A DNA stretch of 64,000 bases from Hymenobacter sp. HSC-4F20 (GCF_019599275.1 NZ_JAHZTD010000001.1:744001-808000), one strand, 5' to 3'. Counted from the first letter of the stretch, positions 28,468 to 37,201 are shown. The notes: generated by a model not told the origin, from the sequence alone. A program made the numbers and translations.

Positions 28468-30327
28468 TTACTTCTGCAAAAAATCGGCGAAGGAGGTTTG
28501 CTCGTACGCTTGCCCGAATTGCAGTTGCGCCGCCGGCACAGGGCCCGTGTGCTCAATTTCGCGGCGAGCTACGTTGTCGTACGTTACCACTCCGGCCGGC
28601 GTGGCTACCCCGAATCCGTCGGTAAAGCAGTAAAAGGCCGCGCCGCCGGGCCAGGCCGCCGGGGCAGGGGCCAGCAGGTCGCGGCTCCAGGGGAAGGTGT
28701 GGGCCGGTAGCTTGAGCTGGGCGAGGAGGGTAGCGGCCACGTCGGTTTGGCTGCCGAAACTAGCGATGCGCTGGCCTTGGGCGCTAGGGCGCAGGGCGCC
28801 GCCCGTGAGCAGCAGCGGAATCCGGAATTTCTCGGGGGCGTGGTTGGGCGTGTCGCCGGGCTGATGATGGCCGTGGTCAGCAACCAGCACCACCAGCGTG
28901 TTCGCCCACCAGGGCTGCCGCCGGGCTTGCTGCAGAAATTGCCCCAGTACGTGGTCGGTATAGTATACGGAGTTCCGAAACCGGGTAGCTTCATCCTCCC
29001 CCGAAAAGTGCGGTTGCATGGGCACGTCGAAGGGCTCGTGACTGCTCAGGGTGAAGGCCGTGACGAAAAACGGGGGGCGTTGCTGGGGTAACTCCTTCAG
29101 CAGGCGGGCCAGCAGCACATGGTCATGGGCGCCCCACTTGGAGTTCTGGTCGCGGCGGGCGAAGTCGGCGCGCTCGGTAAATTGTTGGTATCCGGCCGTT
29201 ACGAGGTAGCTCTTCATGTTGGCAAAGGCCAGTTCGCCCCCGTGGTAATAGGCCGTGCCGTAGCCCTGGGCCCGTAGTACCCGGGCAAGGTGGGGCAGAC
29301 GCTCGGTTTTGCGCGGATACTTAATAATGCTGGTCGTCGGCTGGTTGGGGTAGCCCGACAGCAGCGCCACCAGGCCCTTCTGGCTTCGGTCGCCGGCAGC
29401 GTACAGGTTTTGGAACGAAACGCCTACCTGGCTTAGGCTGTCGAGGGTAGGCGTCACGCCTCGTTCACCGCCCAGGTGGCCCACCAACTTGCCCGTAAAG
29501 CTTTCCAGAATTATGAAGAGCACATTCGGCCGCGTGGTGCGCAGCAGCGAAACAGTATCGGGGCCTGCAGAAGCATAGAACTGCCGGGTGAGGCGGGTGG
29601 CGGTGGAGTCGGGCAGGAATTGGTAGGGGTTGGGTCCCGCGTTCTGCAAACGCAGCGAGTTTGCCACGTTCCAGGGCACATTCACTGCCGCGTGGTTGGC
29701 AAAGGGCCGGTCCGAAAAGTACACGTCGCTCTGGTTTACCGGAATCTGCTGCAGGCCCCCGCGCAAAGGCACTACCAGCAAAGCCGTATACAGAAGGCCA
29801 GCCAGTGCGGCCCTCCCCCGGCCAAAACCAGCGGGCAGGCGCGGTACGCGTCCTACTACCGTAGTATACAGCCACCAGCCCAGGGCAAGCAACCCCAGCC
29901 ACAGGAGCAGCAGTAGCGCCACGGGGGCGCTTCCCGCCGAGGCAGCCATTTCTCCGGGCGTACTCAGATATTGCAGGGGGGTAGCATCCAGCCGGAAGCC
30001 CCAGGCCCGGTACAACTCCAGATCTGCTACGGTGAGCACGGCTACGACGACCCCCAGCACCGCCGTAAGAAAGCGCACGAGCCGCTCGAAGGGAAAGCGT
30101 GGCCCGGCCAGTGCACTTCCTATAAACAGTAAGAAGGGCAGCGTGCACACATACGCAGTGGCAGCGGCGTCCAGCCGGAGCCCGTAGCCGAAGATACCGG
30201 CTATAGTACTCATGGGCAGGGTATGGGTCAGCGACCAGTGGTAGCCCACAAACACCCCCTTCGCCAGTACGAAGTAAAGCAGCCAGAACAAAAAATAGCG
30301 CGGCTGAAACGCAAAGCGGTTTTTCAC
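28468..30327 (-). CDS. LTA-synthase-type membrane sulfatase/phosphotransferase
   Basis: Integral membrane enzyme of the alkaline-phosphatase superfamily (sulfatase, LtaS-like), acting on phospho- or sulfo-groups outside the inner membrane. Five membrane helices fill the first 200 residues. The catalytic domain starts with TRPNVLFIILESFTGK, where the Glu is a metal ligand. The nucleophile is probably Ser in GDRSQKGLVALLSG, with later VVLVADHGHHQPG metal ligands. The chosen start is GTG at 30327 (619 residues), just after a near -7 box TACCTTTA. A TTG at 30360 would add 11 residues. The natural substrate is unknown. Confidence 0.85.
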   Translation of the reverse strand: MKNRFAFQPRYFLFWLLYFVLAKGVFVGYHWSLTHTLPMSTIAGIFGYGLRLDAAATAYVCTLPFLLFIGSALAGPRFPFERLVRFLTAVLGVVVAVLTVADLELYRAWGFRLDATPLQYLSTPGEMAASAGSAPVALLLLLWLGLLALGWWLYTTVVGRVPRLPAGFGRGRAALAGLLYTALLVVPLRGGLQQIPVNQSDVYFSDRPFANHAAVNVPWNVANSLRLQNAGPNPYQFLPDSTATRLTRQFYASAGPDTVSLLRTTRPNVLFIILESFTGKLVGHLGGERGVTPTLDSLSQVGVSFQNLYAAGDRSQKGLVALLSGYPNQPTTSIIKYPRKTERLPHLARVLRAQGYGTAYYHGGELAFANMKSYLVTAGYQQFTERADFARRDQNSKWGAHDHVLLARLLKELPQQRPPFFVTAFTLSSHEPFDVPMQPHFSGEDEATRFRNSVYYTDHVLGQFLQQARRQPWWANTLVVLVADHGHHQPGDTPNHAPEKFRIPLLLTGGALRPSAQGQRIASFGSQTDVAATLLAQLKLPAHTFPWSRDLLAPAPAAWPGGAAFYCFTDGFGVATPAGVVTYDNVARREIEHTGPVPAAQLQFGQAYEQTSFADFLQK

Positions 30328-30562
30328 CCCGTAAAGGTAAAAGCTTCGCCCATCTACCAAGAAAATACTGCCTCGCGTGATTTTGGATGAAGACCGGCGT
30401 GTCCCAGCTATGGGAATAAGGTATATATGAAGGAAGATGAAATATTATACAGGCTATTGCAAAAACACGAGCATCTTGTTGAGATGGTGGTATGGAAAAA
30501 GGGTAGGGTGGCAGATAAAAAGGTAGGTTTTGTCGAAATAAGGGTAAAAAATATAGGGTGTC

Positions 30563-30594
30563 TTGCAAAAAGGTCGTTTTACCTTCTACCTTTG
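30563..30594 (+). promoter_or_regulatory. glnN promoter (TTG-N21-TACCTTTG)
   Basis: TTG at 30563-30565 and TACCTTTG at 30587-30594 are 21 bp apart, fitting the Bacteroidota TTG-N17-23-TAnnTTTG consensus fully. The glnN ATG lies 42 bp downstream. It is the most complete promoter found in the window. Confidence 0.8.
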
Positions 30595-30636
30595 ACACTA
30601 TAATTCCCCTGAAGTTCTCTCACGCCTAATTCTAGC

Positions 30637-32826
30637 ATGGCAATTCTTCGCTTTAAAGCTCTTGAACTAGTAGACCAGCGCGAGCCGCTGGCCGTCACCA
30701 TTGCCGGTGAGCGTCGCTCTGAGACGTTTGGCAAAAACGTATTCAACCTGGATGCCATGCGGGCTACTATGCCCGGCGAGTACTTCAAGAAACTGCAGGC
30801 CGCTATCAAGCAAGGCTCGCCGGTTGAACGTAGCGTGGCTGATGCCGTGGCTTCGGCCATGAAAACCTGGGCCATGGCCAAGGGAGCTACCCACTACACG
30901 CACTGGTTCCAGCCCCTGACCGGCGCTACCGCCGAAAAGCACGATTCCTTCTTCGACCTGAACTCCGACGGCCGGCCGATTGAGAACTTCAAGGGCTCGG
31001 CCCTGGTGCAGCAGGAGCCCGACGCTTCCTCGTTCCCGAACGGTGGCATCCGCAACACCTTTGAGGCCCGCGGCTACACTGCCTGGGACCCCACCTCGCC
31101 CGCTTTCATCATCGAAACGGCCGGAGCTAAGACCCTGTGCATTCCTACCATCTTCGTTGCGTACACCGGCGAAGCCCTCGACTATAAAGCTCCGTTGCTG
31201 AAGTCGCTGGCTGCGCTGGAGAAGGCTGCCGTAGACGTGTGCCAGTACTTCGACAAGGACGTACAGCGCGTACACACTACCCTGGGCATCGAGCAGGAGT
31301 ACTTCCTCGTCGACCGCGCCCTGTATAACGCCCGCCCCGACCTGGTGATGACCGGCCGCACGTTGTTTGGGCACGCGCCGGCCAAAGGCCAGCAGCTAGA
31401 AGACCACTACTTCGGCTCGATTCCGGCTCGGGTGCACGCCTACATGCTGGAATTCGAAGAAGAGTCTAATAAGCTCGGTATTCCGCTTCGCACCCGCCAC
31501 AACGAAGTAGCGCCCCACCAGTTTGAGTGCGCCCCTACCTTCGAGGATGCCAACCTAGCCGTCGACCACAATCAGCTGCTCATGGACATCATGGAGCGCG
31601 TGGCCGACAAGCACAACTTCAAGGTGCTGCTGCACGAGAAGCCTTTCGCGGGCGTCAACGGCTCGGGCAAGCATAACAACTGGGCCATGAGCACCGATAC
31701 GGGCGTGAACCTGCTGGCTCCCGGTCGTCGGCCGAAAGAAAACCTGCAGTTCCTGGCCTTTTTCATTACCACTATCAAGGCGGTGCACCGCTTCGGCGAC
31801 CTGCTGCGCGCCTCCATCGCCTCGGCTAGCAACGACCACCGCCTCGGTGCCAACGAAGCGCCGCCCGCTATTATGTCGGTGTTTGTGGGTTCGATGCTGG
31901 ACTCGGTGCTGGATGAGCTGGAGCGCACGGCCAAAGTGCCCCTGGACAAAGGTGACAACATCTACCTCAAGCTCGGCATCGATAAGATTCCGGCCATCCT
32001 GCTCGATAACACGGACCGTAACCGCACGTCGCCTTTCGCCTTCACCGGCAACAAGTTCGAATTCCGCGCGGTAGGTTCTTCGGCCAACTCTTCGTCGGCC
32101 ATGACCACGCTCAACGCCATTGTAGCGGAGCAGCTGATTGACTTCAAGCAGTCGGTCGACAAGCTCATCGAGCAGGGCAAGAAGAAGGAGGTAGCCATTG
32201 TGGACGTGCTTCGCGAGTACGTTATCAGCTCCAAGAATATCCGTTTCGAAGGCAACGGCTACTCCGACGAGTGGAAACAGGAAGCAGCCGAGCGTGGCCT
32301 TTCCAACGTGCCTACCACGCCTCAGGCCCTGGATGCCATTGTAAAAGAAGATGCGGCTTCGCTGTTCGAGCGTCACAACATCTTCTCGCACGTGGAGCTG
32401 CACGCCCGCCACGAAATTCTGCTGGAGGATTATATCAAGAAAATTCAGATTGAAAGCCGGGTGATGGGCGACTTAGCCGTGAACCATATCATCCCTACGG
32501 CGGTTGCCTACCAAACCAAGCTTATCACCAACGTACGGGGTCTGCGCGAGCTAGGCCTCGACGACGAGAATACGGCGGTAACCCTGGACACTATTAAAGC
32601 CATTTCACGGCATATTACGACCATCAAAACCCAAGTGGATGAGATGATCAATGCCCGCAAAGTGGCCAACAAAATTGACGATACGCGCGAGCGGGCCATA
32701 GCCTACTGCGACACCGTCAAAGCACATTTCGACACCATCCGTCGCTCCGTTGATAAGCTGGAGCTGATGGTGGCCGATGAGGACTGGCCCCTGGTAAAGT
32801 ACCGCGAACTGTTGTTCCGGCACTAA
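30637..32826 (+). CDS. glnN: Glutamine synthetase type III
   Basis: Cytoplasmic enzyme making glutamine from glutamate, ammonia and ATP. The 729 residues match class III (GSIII), which is much longer than GSI and common in Bacteroidota. Catalytic segments are visible: GIEQEYFLVD, FEEESNKLGIPLRTRHNEVAPHQFE, the Gly-rich EKPFAGVNGSGKHNNWAMST, and NRTSPFAFTGNKFEFRAVGSS. A strong promoter precedes it and a T8 terminator follows 60 bp after the stop. That terminator is duplicated 4.8 kb downstream. Confidence 0.97.
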   Translation: MAILRFKALELVDQREPLAVTIAGERRSETFGKNVFNLDAMRATMPGEYFKKLQAAIKQGSPVERSVADAVASAMKTWAMAKGATHYTHWFQPLTGATAEKHDSFFDLNSDGRPIENFKGSALVQQEPDASSFPNGGIRNTFEARGYTAWDPTSPAFIIETAGAKTLCIPTIFVAYTGEALDYKAPLLKSLAALEKAAVDVCQYFDKDVQRVHTTLGIEQEYFLVDRALYNARPDLVMTGRTLFGHAPAKGQQLEDHYFGSIPARVHAYMLEFEEESNKLGIPLRTRHNEVAPHQFECAPTFEDANLAVDHNQLLMDIMERVADKHNFKVLLHEKPFAGVNGSGKHNNWAMSTDTGVNLLAPGRRPKENLQFLAFFITTIKAVHRFGDLLRASIASASNDHRLGANEAPPAIMSVFVGSMLDSVLDELERTAKVPLDKGDNIYLKLGIDKIPAILLDNTDRNRTSPFAFTGNKFEFRAVGSSANSSSAMTTLNAIVAEQLIDFKQSVDKLIEQGKKKEVAIVDVLREYVISSKNIRFEGNGYSDEWKQEAAERGLSNVPTTPQALDAIVKEDAASLFERHNIFSHVELHARHEILLEDYIKKIQIESRVMGDLAVNHIIPTAVAYQTKLITNVRGLRELGLDDENTAVTLDTIKAISRHITTIKTQVDEMINARKVANKIDDTRERAIAYCDTVKAHFDTIRRSVDKLELMVADEDWPLVKYRELLFRH

Positions 32827-32885
32827 GTCCAAGGTCAGAATCGGGCCGGAGTTGGGTGGGAATTTTCTCCGCGCCACGATTTCAG

Positions 32886-32921
32886 AAAAGCCGTTTCCGG
32901 GTGGGGACGGCTTTTTTTTGT
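32886..32921 (+). terminator. glnN terminator; left copy of a 36-bp direct repeat
   Basis: AAAAGCCGT pairs with ACGGCTTTT around the loop, followed by T8. The 36 bases 32886-32921 are identical to 37724-37759. As the glnN terminator this copy is in its natural place; the other copy has no gene to serve. The pair may be the two ends (attL/attR-like) of an inserted segment. Confidence 0.8.
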
Positions 32922-32943
32922 CCTAGCCTACGCGTGCCTACTT

Positions 32944-32976
32944 AAAACGCCCTGATTGTAGCAATCAGGGCGTTTT
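32944..32976. terminator. Terminator of the truncated lipoprotein gene
   Basis: AAAACGCCCTGATTG (32944-32958) and CAATCAGGGCGTTTT (32962-32976) are exact complements around a 3-nt loop, with A/T runs at both ends. It abuts the stop at 32977. Confidence 0.85.
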
Positions 32977-33201
32977 TCATTTCCGGGTTAAGCAGCGATA
33001 AGCAGCAGTAAGCAGGCGTCCGCCACCAAATCCGCCACCACTTTTGGGGATGTAGGCCGAAAAATCGTACTCGATGTAGTCGGCGCTTTTAGCATACCAC
33101 CGGCCGTCGAGCAAGGACTTGGGTTCTGCCTCGCTGGATTCTTTCTGACAGGCAGCCGTGAGCAGCGTCAGGCTCAGCAGGAGGAGTAGGAGTCGATTCA
33201 T
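32977..33201 (-). CDS. Truncated lipocalin-like lipoprotein (array copy A)
   Basis: A 74-residue product that shares its signal and lipobox with the full-length paralogs (LLSLTLLTAACQKESSE, Cys about residue 18) and the following DGRWYAKSADY. After about residue 47 it leaves the family pattern and ends in a Gly-rich and basic tail (KSGGGFGGGRLLTAA). Full-length copies have 137-142 residues. The tail's DNA (33020-33043) matches 37655-37678 at 22 of 24 bases, so the truncation may come from recombination. It probably still makes a short lipoprotein. Confidence 0.6.
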   Translation of the reverse strand: MNRLLLLLLSLTLLTAACQKESSEAEPKSLLDGRWYAKSADYIEYDFSAYIPKSGGGFGGGRLLTAAYRCLTRK

Positions 33202-33213
33202 AATAGGGAATTG

Positions 33214-33656
33214 CTACTCCACTGGCATCTCGGCAACGGGCGCAGCGGGGCGGCGGGTGAAGCTGCTGCGAAGCAGGAAGAAGGCAATGATCATCAATAA
33301 GGCCAGCGAAAATAGATTCTTGCTCCAGGTCCACGCGCTCATATTTTCCAGCGTGTACCAGTAGTAAAAGAATTGTAGGGTTACCCGCACCAGAAAAAGG
33401 CAGAACACTACTTTTGCCCAGATTTTTCCCGCCCGTATTCCTAGGCCCAATCCTATAAGTAGGCCTAAAGTAGGCCTAGCAGCAGGAAGACCGTTCCTAC
33501 AATAAGGGCCATAGAACTGGTATCCATGCCTTGATGCCGCGCTGGGCCCAGCGGTTGAGGAAGCATCAGGTACAGAGCGGGTAGGCCATAAAGGGCCATC
33601 GTAGCAAAGTACAGGTGGGAGGCAATGTGGTAATCTCGGCATACGGCTGGGAGCAT
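33214..33656 (-). pseudogene. Small four-helix membrane protein, frameshifted (array copy B)
   Basis: Starts MLPAVCRDYHIASHLYFATM and reads to a TAG after FLLLGLL. The next frame continues IGLGLGIRAGKIWAKVVFCLF... to PVAEMPVE. The intact paralog at 34218-34634 has GLGIRYGQIWAKVLFVFYAL at the same place. The lesion is an exact 11-bp tandem duplication at 33457-33478. Removing one unit restores an open frame of about the paralog's length. It may be a pseudogene, or a gene switched off reversibly by slippage. Four membrane helices are predicted in the repaired protein. Confidence 0.75.
33457..33478. repeat. Two tandem copies of AAGTAGGCCTA
   Basis: 33457-33467 and 33468-33478 are identical 11-bp units on the plus strand. 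Because 11 is not a multiple of three, the second unit shifts the reading frame of the membrane-protein gene it lies in. One unit gives the frame conserved in the paralog. Confidence 0.9.
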
Positions 33657-33686
33657 AGGGTAGGGAATAGGATAATTCTTCAACGG

Positions 33687-33764
33687 CTACTCCCACCACA
33701 CCAGCGGCGGCAGCTGCTCGAAGGAAGGTCGGCGAAAGGTGGCGTGGGCATGAGCTATTGCGAC
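33687..33764 (-). pseudogene. Degenerate micropeptide between lipoprotein and membrane protein (copy B)
   Basis: The frame HATFRRPSFEQLPPLVWWE followed by TAG matches the intact micropeptide at 34665-34739 (HYTFRLLCFGQQLPLVWLAL). No start codon is present in this frame; it begins directly after the stop of lipoprotein B. It marks the same module layout in a worn copy. Confidence 0.45.
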
Positions 33765-34193
33765 TCAACGCGTATAGTGGTCATCTAAACAGCCGTAGGA
33801 ACCGTCAAGGGGATCTACATACCACTTGTAGAAACGTAGCGTCAGGGCGTGCTCGGTCAATTCGGTGATGATGGCCTGACGTGCATCAGAGCCAGGACCC
33901 AGTTCTAGCGTGTCTCCTTTGCGCCCCTGTATAATGTCAATATCAAACTGATCATTTGTAGTAGGACGCATGTAGCGTAGGGCATCCGGGGTTACGAGCA
34001 GATAATACGAATTGAAGGTATACGGCTTGTGGGCTAAGACCTTTCCTGTTTTATCATAGTCGTAGCCGTCACTGGTCTGGTATTGCCAGCGGCCTTCCAG
34101 TGTAGGTGTAGAAGCCGGCTGCGCTTCGTCTTTCTGGCAGGCGGCCGTGAGCAGCGTCAGGCTCAGTAGGAGTAGGGGTAAGAGTCGGTTCAT
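33765..34193 (-). CDS. Lipocalin-like lipoprotein (array copy B)
   Basis: A 142-residue lipoprotein. The signal peptide ends with LLTAAC (lipidated Cys about 19). Gln-Lys-Asp-Glu follows, an acidic-basic pattern that in Bacteroidota often directs lipoproteins to the cell surface. The mature part opens LEGRWQYQTSDGYDYDKTG and has predicted strands (YLLVTPDALRYMRP, HALTLRFYKW), as in lipocalin-like domains. It ends DDHYTR, a conserved ending in the array. The ligand is unknown. It is one of at least five paralogs in this region. Confidence 0.75.
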   Translation of the reverse strand: MNRLLPLLLLSLTLLTAACQKDEAQPASTPTLEGRWQYQTSDGYDYDKTGKVLAHKPYTFNSYYLLVTPDALRYMRPTTNDQFDIDIIQGRKGDTLELGPGSDARQAIITELTEHALTLRFYKWYVDPLDGSYGCLDDHYTR

Positions 34194-34217
34194 AAAGTAA
34201 AGTAGGGAGAGGAGATG

Positions 34218-34634
34218 CTACGCTACGGGTTTCTCAGTACTGGGTGCGGCCGGATTACGAAAGAGAAAAAAGCCGACTACCAGCAGGCAGCCGAGTGGGA
34301 GGAGGATAAGCCCCCAAGCGAGCGGATTGGGAGGGGTAGGCGCTCGAAGTGAACCAAGTGCCAGGAACGCGTTCCAGAGGGCATAAAAGACGAATAGCAC
34401 TTTCGCCCAGATTTGGCCGTAGCGGATGCCCAGCCCCACTGCTAGTAGGAAGGCCAGGCTCAGCAGACCTTGCGCCACCATCACGACGGCGATGCCGTTG
34501 CCTGATCCGGTGAGTGCGGAAGGGCTAAAGATTTGCAGCAGCATGTAGTAGTGCGGCAGGTTGAGCAGGAGCGTCGAGGCCAGGAACAGGTTGGACGCGA
34601 TGACCAGATTACGGCGGGATGATGCTACAGTCAT
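34218..34634 (-). CDS. Small four-helix membrane protein (array copy C)
   Basis: From the ATG at 34634 (MTVASSRRNLVIASN) it has 138 residues with four membrane helices (about 10-30, 45-70, 75-95, 108-130) and the motif GLGIRYGQIWAKVLF shared with copy B. It ends with a short polar tail (PAAPSTEKPVA). A longer start at 34664 lies directly next to the micropeptide's stop. Function unknown; the fixed order with a lipoprotein suggests the two act together. Confidence 0.7.
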   Translation of the reverse strand: MTVASSRRNLVIASNLFLASTLLLNLPHYYMLLQIFSPSALTGSGNGIAVVMVAQGLLSLAFLLAVGLGIRYGQIWAKVLFVFYALWNAFLALGSLRAPTPPNPLAWGLILLPLGCLLVVGFFLFRNPAAPSTEKPVA

Positions 34635-34664
34635 AGGGTAGGGGTACAGGCAGTTGTGATGCAT

Positions 34665-34739
34665 CTATAACGCCAGCCACACCAGCGGCAGCTGCTGCCC
34701 GAAGCAGAGCAGGCGGAAGGTGTAGTGGGAGGTAGGCAT
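34665..34739 (-). CDS. 24-residue micropeptide of the array (copy C)
   Basis: An ATG-to-TAG frame of 24 codons, MPTSHYTFRLLCFGQQLPLVWLAL (residues 8-24 hydrophobic; key residues Cys12, Gly14, Trp21). It fills the space between lipoprotein C (stop at 34747) and the membrane protein, and its TAG is immediately followed by an ATG in frame with the membrane gene. Related frames occur in the same position elsewhere in the array (33687-33764, 39450-39517). Translation is plausible but unproven. Confidence 0.4.
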   Translation of the reverse strand: MPTSHYTFRLLCFGQQLPLVWLAL

Positions 34740-34746
34740 AAACGCC

Positions 34747-35160
34747 TTACCGGGTGTAGACGTCTTCCGGCTCGGTATAGGGACTGCCTGGCGCCACGTT
34801 CTGGGCTTTGTAGTGCAGCACGAGTTTATGGTCGGTTAGCTCCAAGATGGTGCAATAGGCACCCGTACCGTAGCTCAGGGTCTTACCTTGCCGTACGAGC
34901 TTGAAGCTGCCCAGGGAAAAGTTGTTCAGAGTGGAACGGTAGCTAAGCGAGTCCCGCGTGATGTGTAGGTAAACATCGGGTAGGACCGGGACGTTGGTCT
35001 TCTGGGTGAGGGCTCCCGTTGCCGAGTACGCATACTCCGTCGTGCTAAGGGGAGTCCAGCGTCCTTCCAGTGGTGCTTCCACCGGTGTAGCCTCTTCTTT
35101 TTGGCAGGCGGCCGTGAGCAGCGTCAGGCTCAGCAGGAGTAGGGGTAGGAGTCGATTCAT
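34747..35160 (-). CDS. Lipocalin-like lipoprotein (array copy C)
   Basis: A 137-residue paralog of copy B. The signal and lipobox are nearly identical (LLSLTLLTAACQKEEA). The mature part opens LEGRWTPLSTTEYAYSATG, has strands such as VYLHITRDSLSYRS and HKLVLHYKAQNV, and ends EDVYTR. The N-terminal DNA is much more conserved between copies than the rest, pointing to recent duplication or gene conversion at the 5' ends. No function is known. It is probably the first gene of the left half of the array. Confidence 0.75.
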   Translation of the reverse strand: MNRLLPLLLLSLTLLTAACQKEEATPVEAPLEGRWTPLSTTEYAYSATGALTQKTNVPVLPDVYLHITRDSLSYRSTLNNFSLGSFKLVRQGKTLSYGTGAYCTILELTDHKLVLHYKAQNVAPGSPYTEPEDVYTR

Positions 35161-35898
35161 AGGGTAAGATATCTTACAAATAAAGCCCTAAGCTAGTCAA
35201 CTATGAGCAGCGTGGGGCTTCTTAATTAGAACAAAACAGTCTGTCACACAGTAGCAAGCATAGTAGGGAGTAAGGTCTTCTTCAGCTCAGTGTTGCAGTT
35301 GGGGCACGAAGGCATTGTAGAAAGAAACGAAAGGGCAATAAACTACCAGGAGAGGCCTAAATGGCCTCTCAGGGAACACATCAAACTGCAATAGATAGGA
35401 GGTAAGAAAGGGCGCGGGTGGGGCCAAAACGAAACTAGCTCGCTACCCCGTAGCAAACTAGTAAAATTCCATGTGCGTACATACGCCTTTGCCGTACAGT
35501 CTACACAAAATATCACCCCAGGTACCGCCACGCCAGCCACAGTAGGCACACGAGCAGCGCCCCGCACAGAAACAATAATGGGTGCGAATAAAAAGGATAG
35601 TAAACCAAGCATTGAAATTAAACAAAAGGATGAGTCACGAATGCGTCTGCACCAAAGCTTTATCTTAGATTCGCTCATTAACATAATGGGTGTTATAGCG
35701 TCCCTCTTGGGAAAGCGCTACTTTTCAGCTTTACTTACTTTACGTTTTCCCTGGTACTCTCTCCGCTCAGTGCATGTACCAGACCACAGCATTACATCCG
35801 CTCTTGCTTCTCTGCAGGGCCCTCATCGCTGGGTGTGCGAGCAGCGATAAGCACCGTCTATTCCAGGAGGAGTAGTACTTCACCCACCCTCTGTTTGC
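35161..35898. other. 738-bp spacer with degenerate small-peptide copy
   Basis: No convincing full gene. A perfect hairpin GAGAGGCC-TAAAT-GGCCTCTC lies at 35351-35371. On the minus strand 35513-35608 encodes FLCGALLVCLLWLAWRY, closely matching the intact small peptide at 38470-38580, but it lacks an ATG (a TTG at 35606-35608 is possible). The longer frames in both directions across this stretch look like chance. It is the most A/T-rich part of the element. Confidence 0.5.
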
Positions 35899-36426
35899 AT
35901 GAATGCACTACTTGGCGGCTTCATTTTCTTGGTTACCCTTTTCGGCATTCTAGCGCTCGGGCTGCTGCTCGTCGTGGCGTATCGCTCCCGAAAGAGTCCG
36001 CCTAAACTTGGTATTCTGTTCACGGCGGTGATTCTACTAGCTGGACTTGTGTTTTGGGAAGAAGGGGTGTATTACCTCCTGTTGATGCAGGTGCTGCCCG
36101 TGGTAATCATCTGCTGGCTGTTCGCTCGTAATTTACCAGTGAAGAGTCGACAAACGTTCGTCCGATCTCTGCTCATCTTAGTCGTAGTCGCCTTCTTCGG
36201 TTGGGCGAACCACCTTGGGGCCGTACTACTTCTGAGCGTAGGCTATGGGTATTACTGGTGGAAGCAGTTGCCTGACTTACCACAGGAGCCGAGCGTATTA
36301 GGAAGCCAGCCCCTTACCAGTACGGAGGGAAATGAGCAGAGAGAAGTACAGAGCCAAGGGACGAATTTCTCCGCTGAGAACAGTGCGGGAGGGAACAAGC
36401 CCTCACGTGTCATAGAGGAAGGGTAG
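35899..36426 (+). CDS. Four-helix membrane protein
   Basis: A 175-residue protein with membrane helices at about residues 5-28, 38-55, 60-77 and 90-115, then a polar tail rich in Gln/Glu/Ser (about 125-175). No family was recognised. It is on the plus strand, opposite to the lipoprotein array, and is followed by a good terminator before the recombinase gene. It belongs to the segment bounded by the 36-bp repeats, so it may be cargo of that element. Confidence 0.65.
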   Translation: MNALLGGFIFLVTLFGILALGLLLVVAYRSRKSPPKLGILFTAVILLAGLVFWEEGVYYLLLMQVLPVVIICWLFARNLPVKSRQTFVRSLLILVVVAFFGWANHLGAVLLLSVGYGYYWWKQLPDLPQEPSVLGSQPLTSTEGNEQREVQSQGTNFSAENSAGGNKPSRVIEEG

Positions 36427-36496
36427 TGCACGCCTGAATAAGGCCCGAGTAACCGAGGGTATGAGTCCTTATACATAGGCCAGAAAGGTGTACCAT

Positions 36497-36536
36497 AGTG
36501 GCCCCTCCGGAACCTAATCCGGAGAGGCCACTTTAT
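36497..36536 (+). terminator. Terminator between membrane protein and recombinase
   Basis: AGTGGCCCCTCCGGA (36497-36511) pairs with TCCGGAGAGGCCACT (36518-36532), one mismatch, followed by TTTATTTA. Confidence 0.75.
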
Positions 36537-36606
36537 TTAGGGTAGCAGGGGCCAGAAAGTAGGGCCACAATCGTATCTTTCTGAACCAACCTTTTTGACC
36601 CACTGC

Positions 36607-37173
36607 ATGCACTTTGGCTACGCCCGCGTATCGGCGAAAGATCAGAACCTCGATACCCAACTTAAGGAGCTGACGGCAGCTGGAGCCGACCGCATCTTTC
36701 AGGAGAAGATAACCGGCGCCAGTACGAGCCGCCCCGAACTCGACAAGATGCTGGCTATGCTCCGGCCCGGCGATACGGTCCTAGTGAACCGGCTCTCGCG
36801 CCTGGGTCGCAACACGGCTCACCTGCTTCAACTCATTGCCGACTTCACTGCAAACGATGTGCGATTCGTTGCCCTCGACTTGGGCATTGACACAAGCACG
36901 CCGGCGGGCCGCATGGTCGTGACCGTGTTTGCGGCCCTGGCCGAGTTCGAGCGCGAGAGTAATGGGGAGCGGCGCCAAGCCGGCATTGAGCTGGCAAAGG
37001 CCCAAGGCAAACATTTAGGACGACCCGCTGGGGTGGACGAGGAGAAGCTGAAAAAGGTGAAGACGTCCCTTGCTGCCGGGCTCTCAATACATCAGATTGT
37101 AGACGTAACCGGTATTAGTGAGAGCACCGTGAAGCGTTATAGACGGCTCCTAACAACCGTTACACCTTCCTAG
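36607..37173 (+). CDS. Serine recombinase (resolvase/invertase family)
   Basis: Site-specific recombinase of the small serine family. From the ATG at 36607 (MHFGYARVSAKDQ) it has 188 residues; a TTG at 36595 would add four. The nucleophile Ser is at about residue 9 in YARVS. The arginines of the active site lie in NRLSRLGRN (about 62-70) and in EFERESNGERR (about 117-127). A helix-turn-helix closes it (GLSIHQIVDVTGISESTVKRYRR). The segment is long enough for a complete enzyme. It is the only recombinase in the window and lies 550 bp from the right 36-bp repeat. Confidence 0.93.
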   Translation: MHFGYARVSAKDQNLDTQLKELTAAGADRIFQEKITGASTSRPELDKMLAMLRPGDTVLVNRLSRLGRNTAHLLQLIADFTANDVRFVALDLGIDTSTPAGRMVVTVFAALAEFERESNGERRQAGIELAKAQGKHLGRPAGVDEEKLKKVKTSLAAGLSIHQIVDVTGISESTVKRYRRLLTTVTPS

Positions 37174-37201
37174 GCCGAGTCTGGAGCAGGTGGGGCTGCT
37201 T

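Noticed and set aside
35343..35850. Long open frames in both directions across the spacer
   Set aside because: Neither has plausible composition or start; only the small-peptide remnant at 35513-35608 has a recognisable match.
32991..35853. 14-bp match AGCAGCGATAAGCA at 32991 and 35840 as a recombination core
   Set aside because: A few 14-bp matches are expected by chance in 64 kb, and the positions do not bound a meaningful unit.
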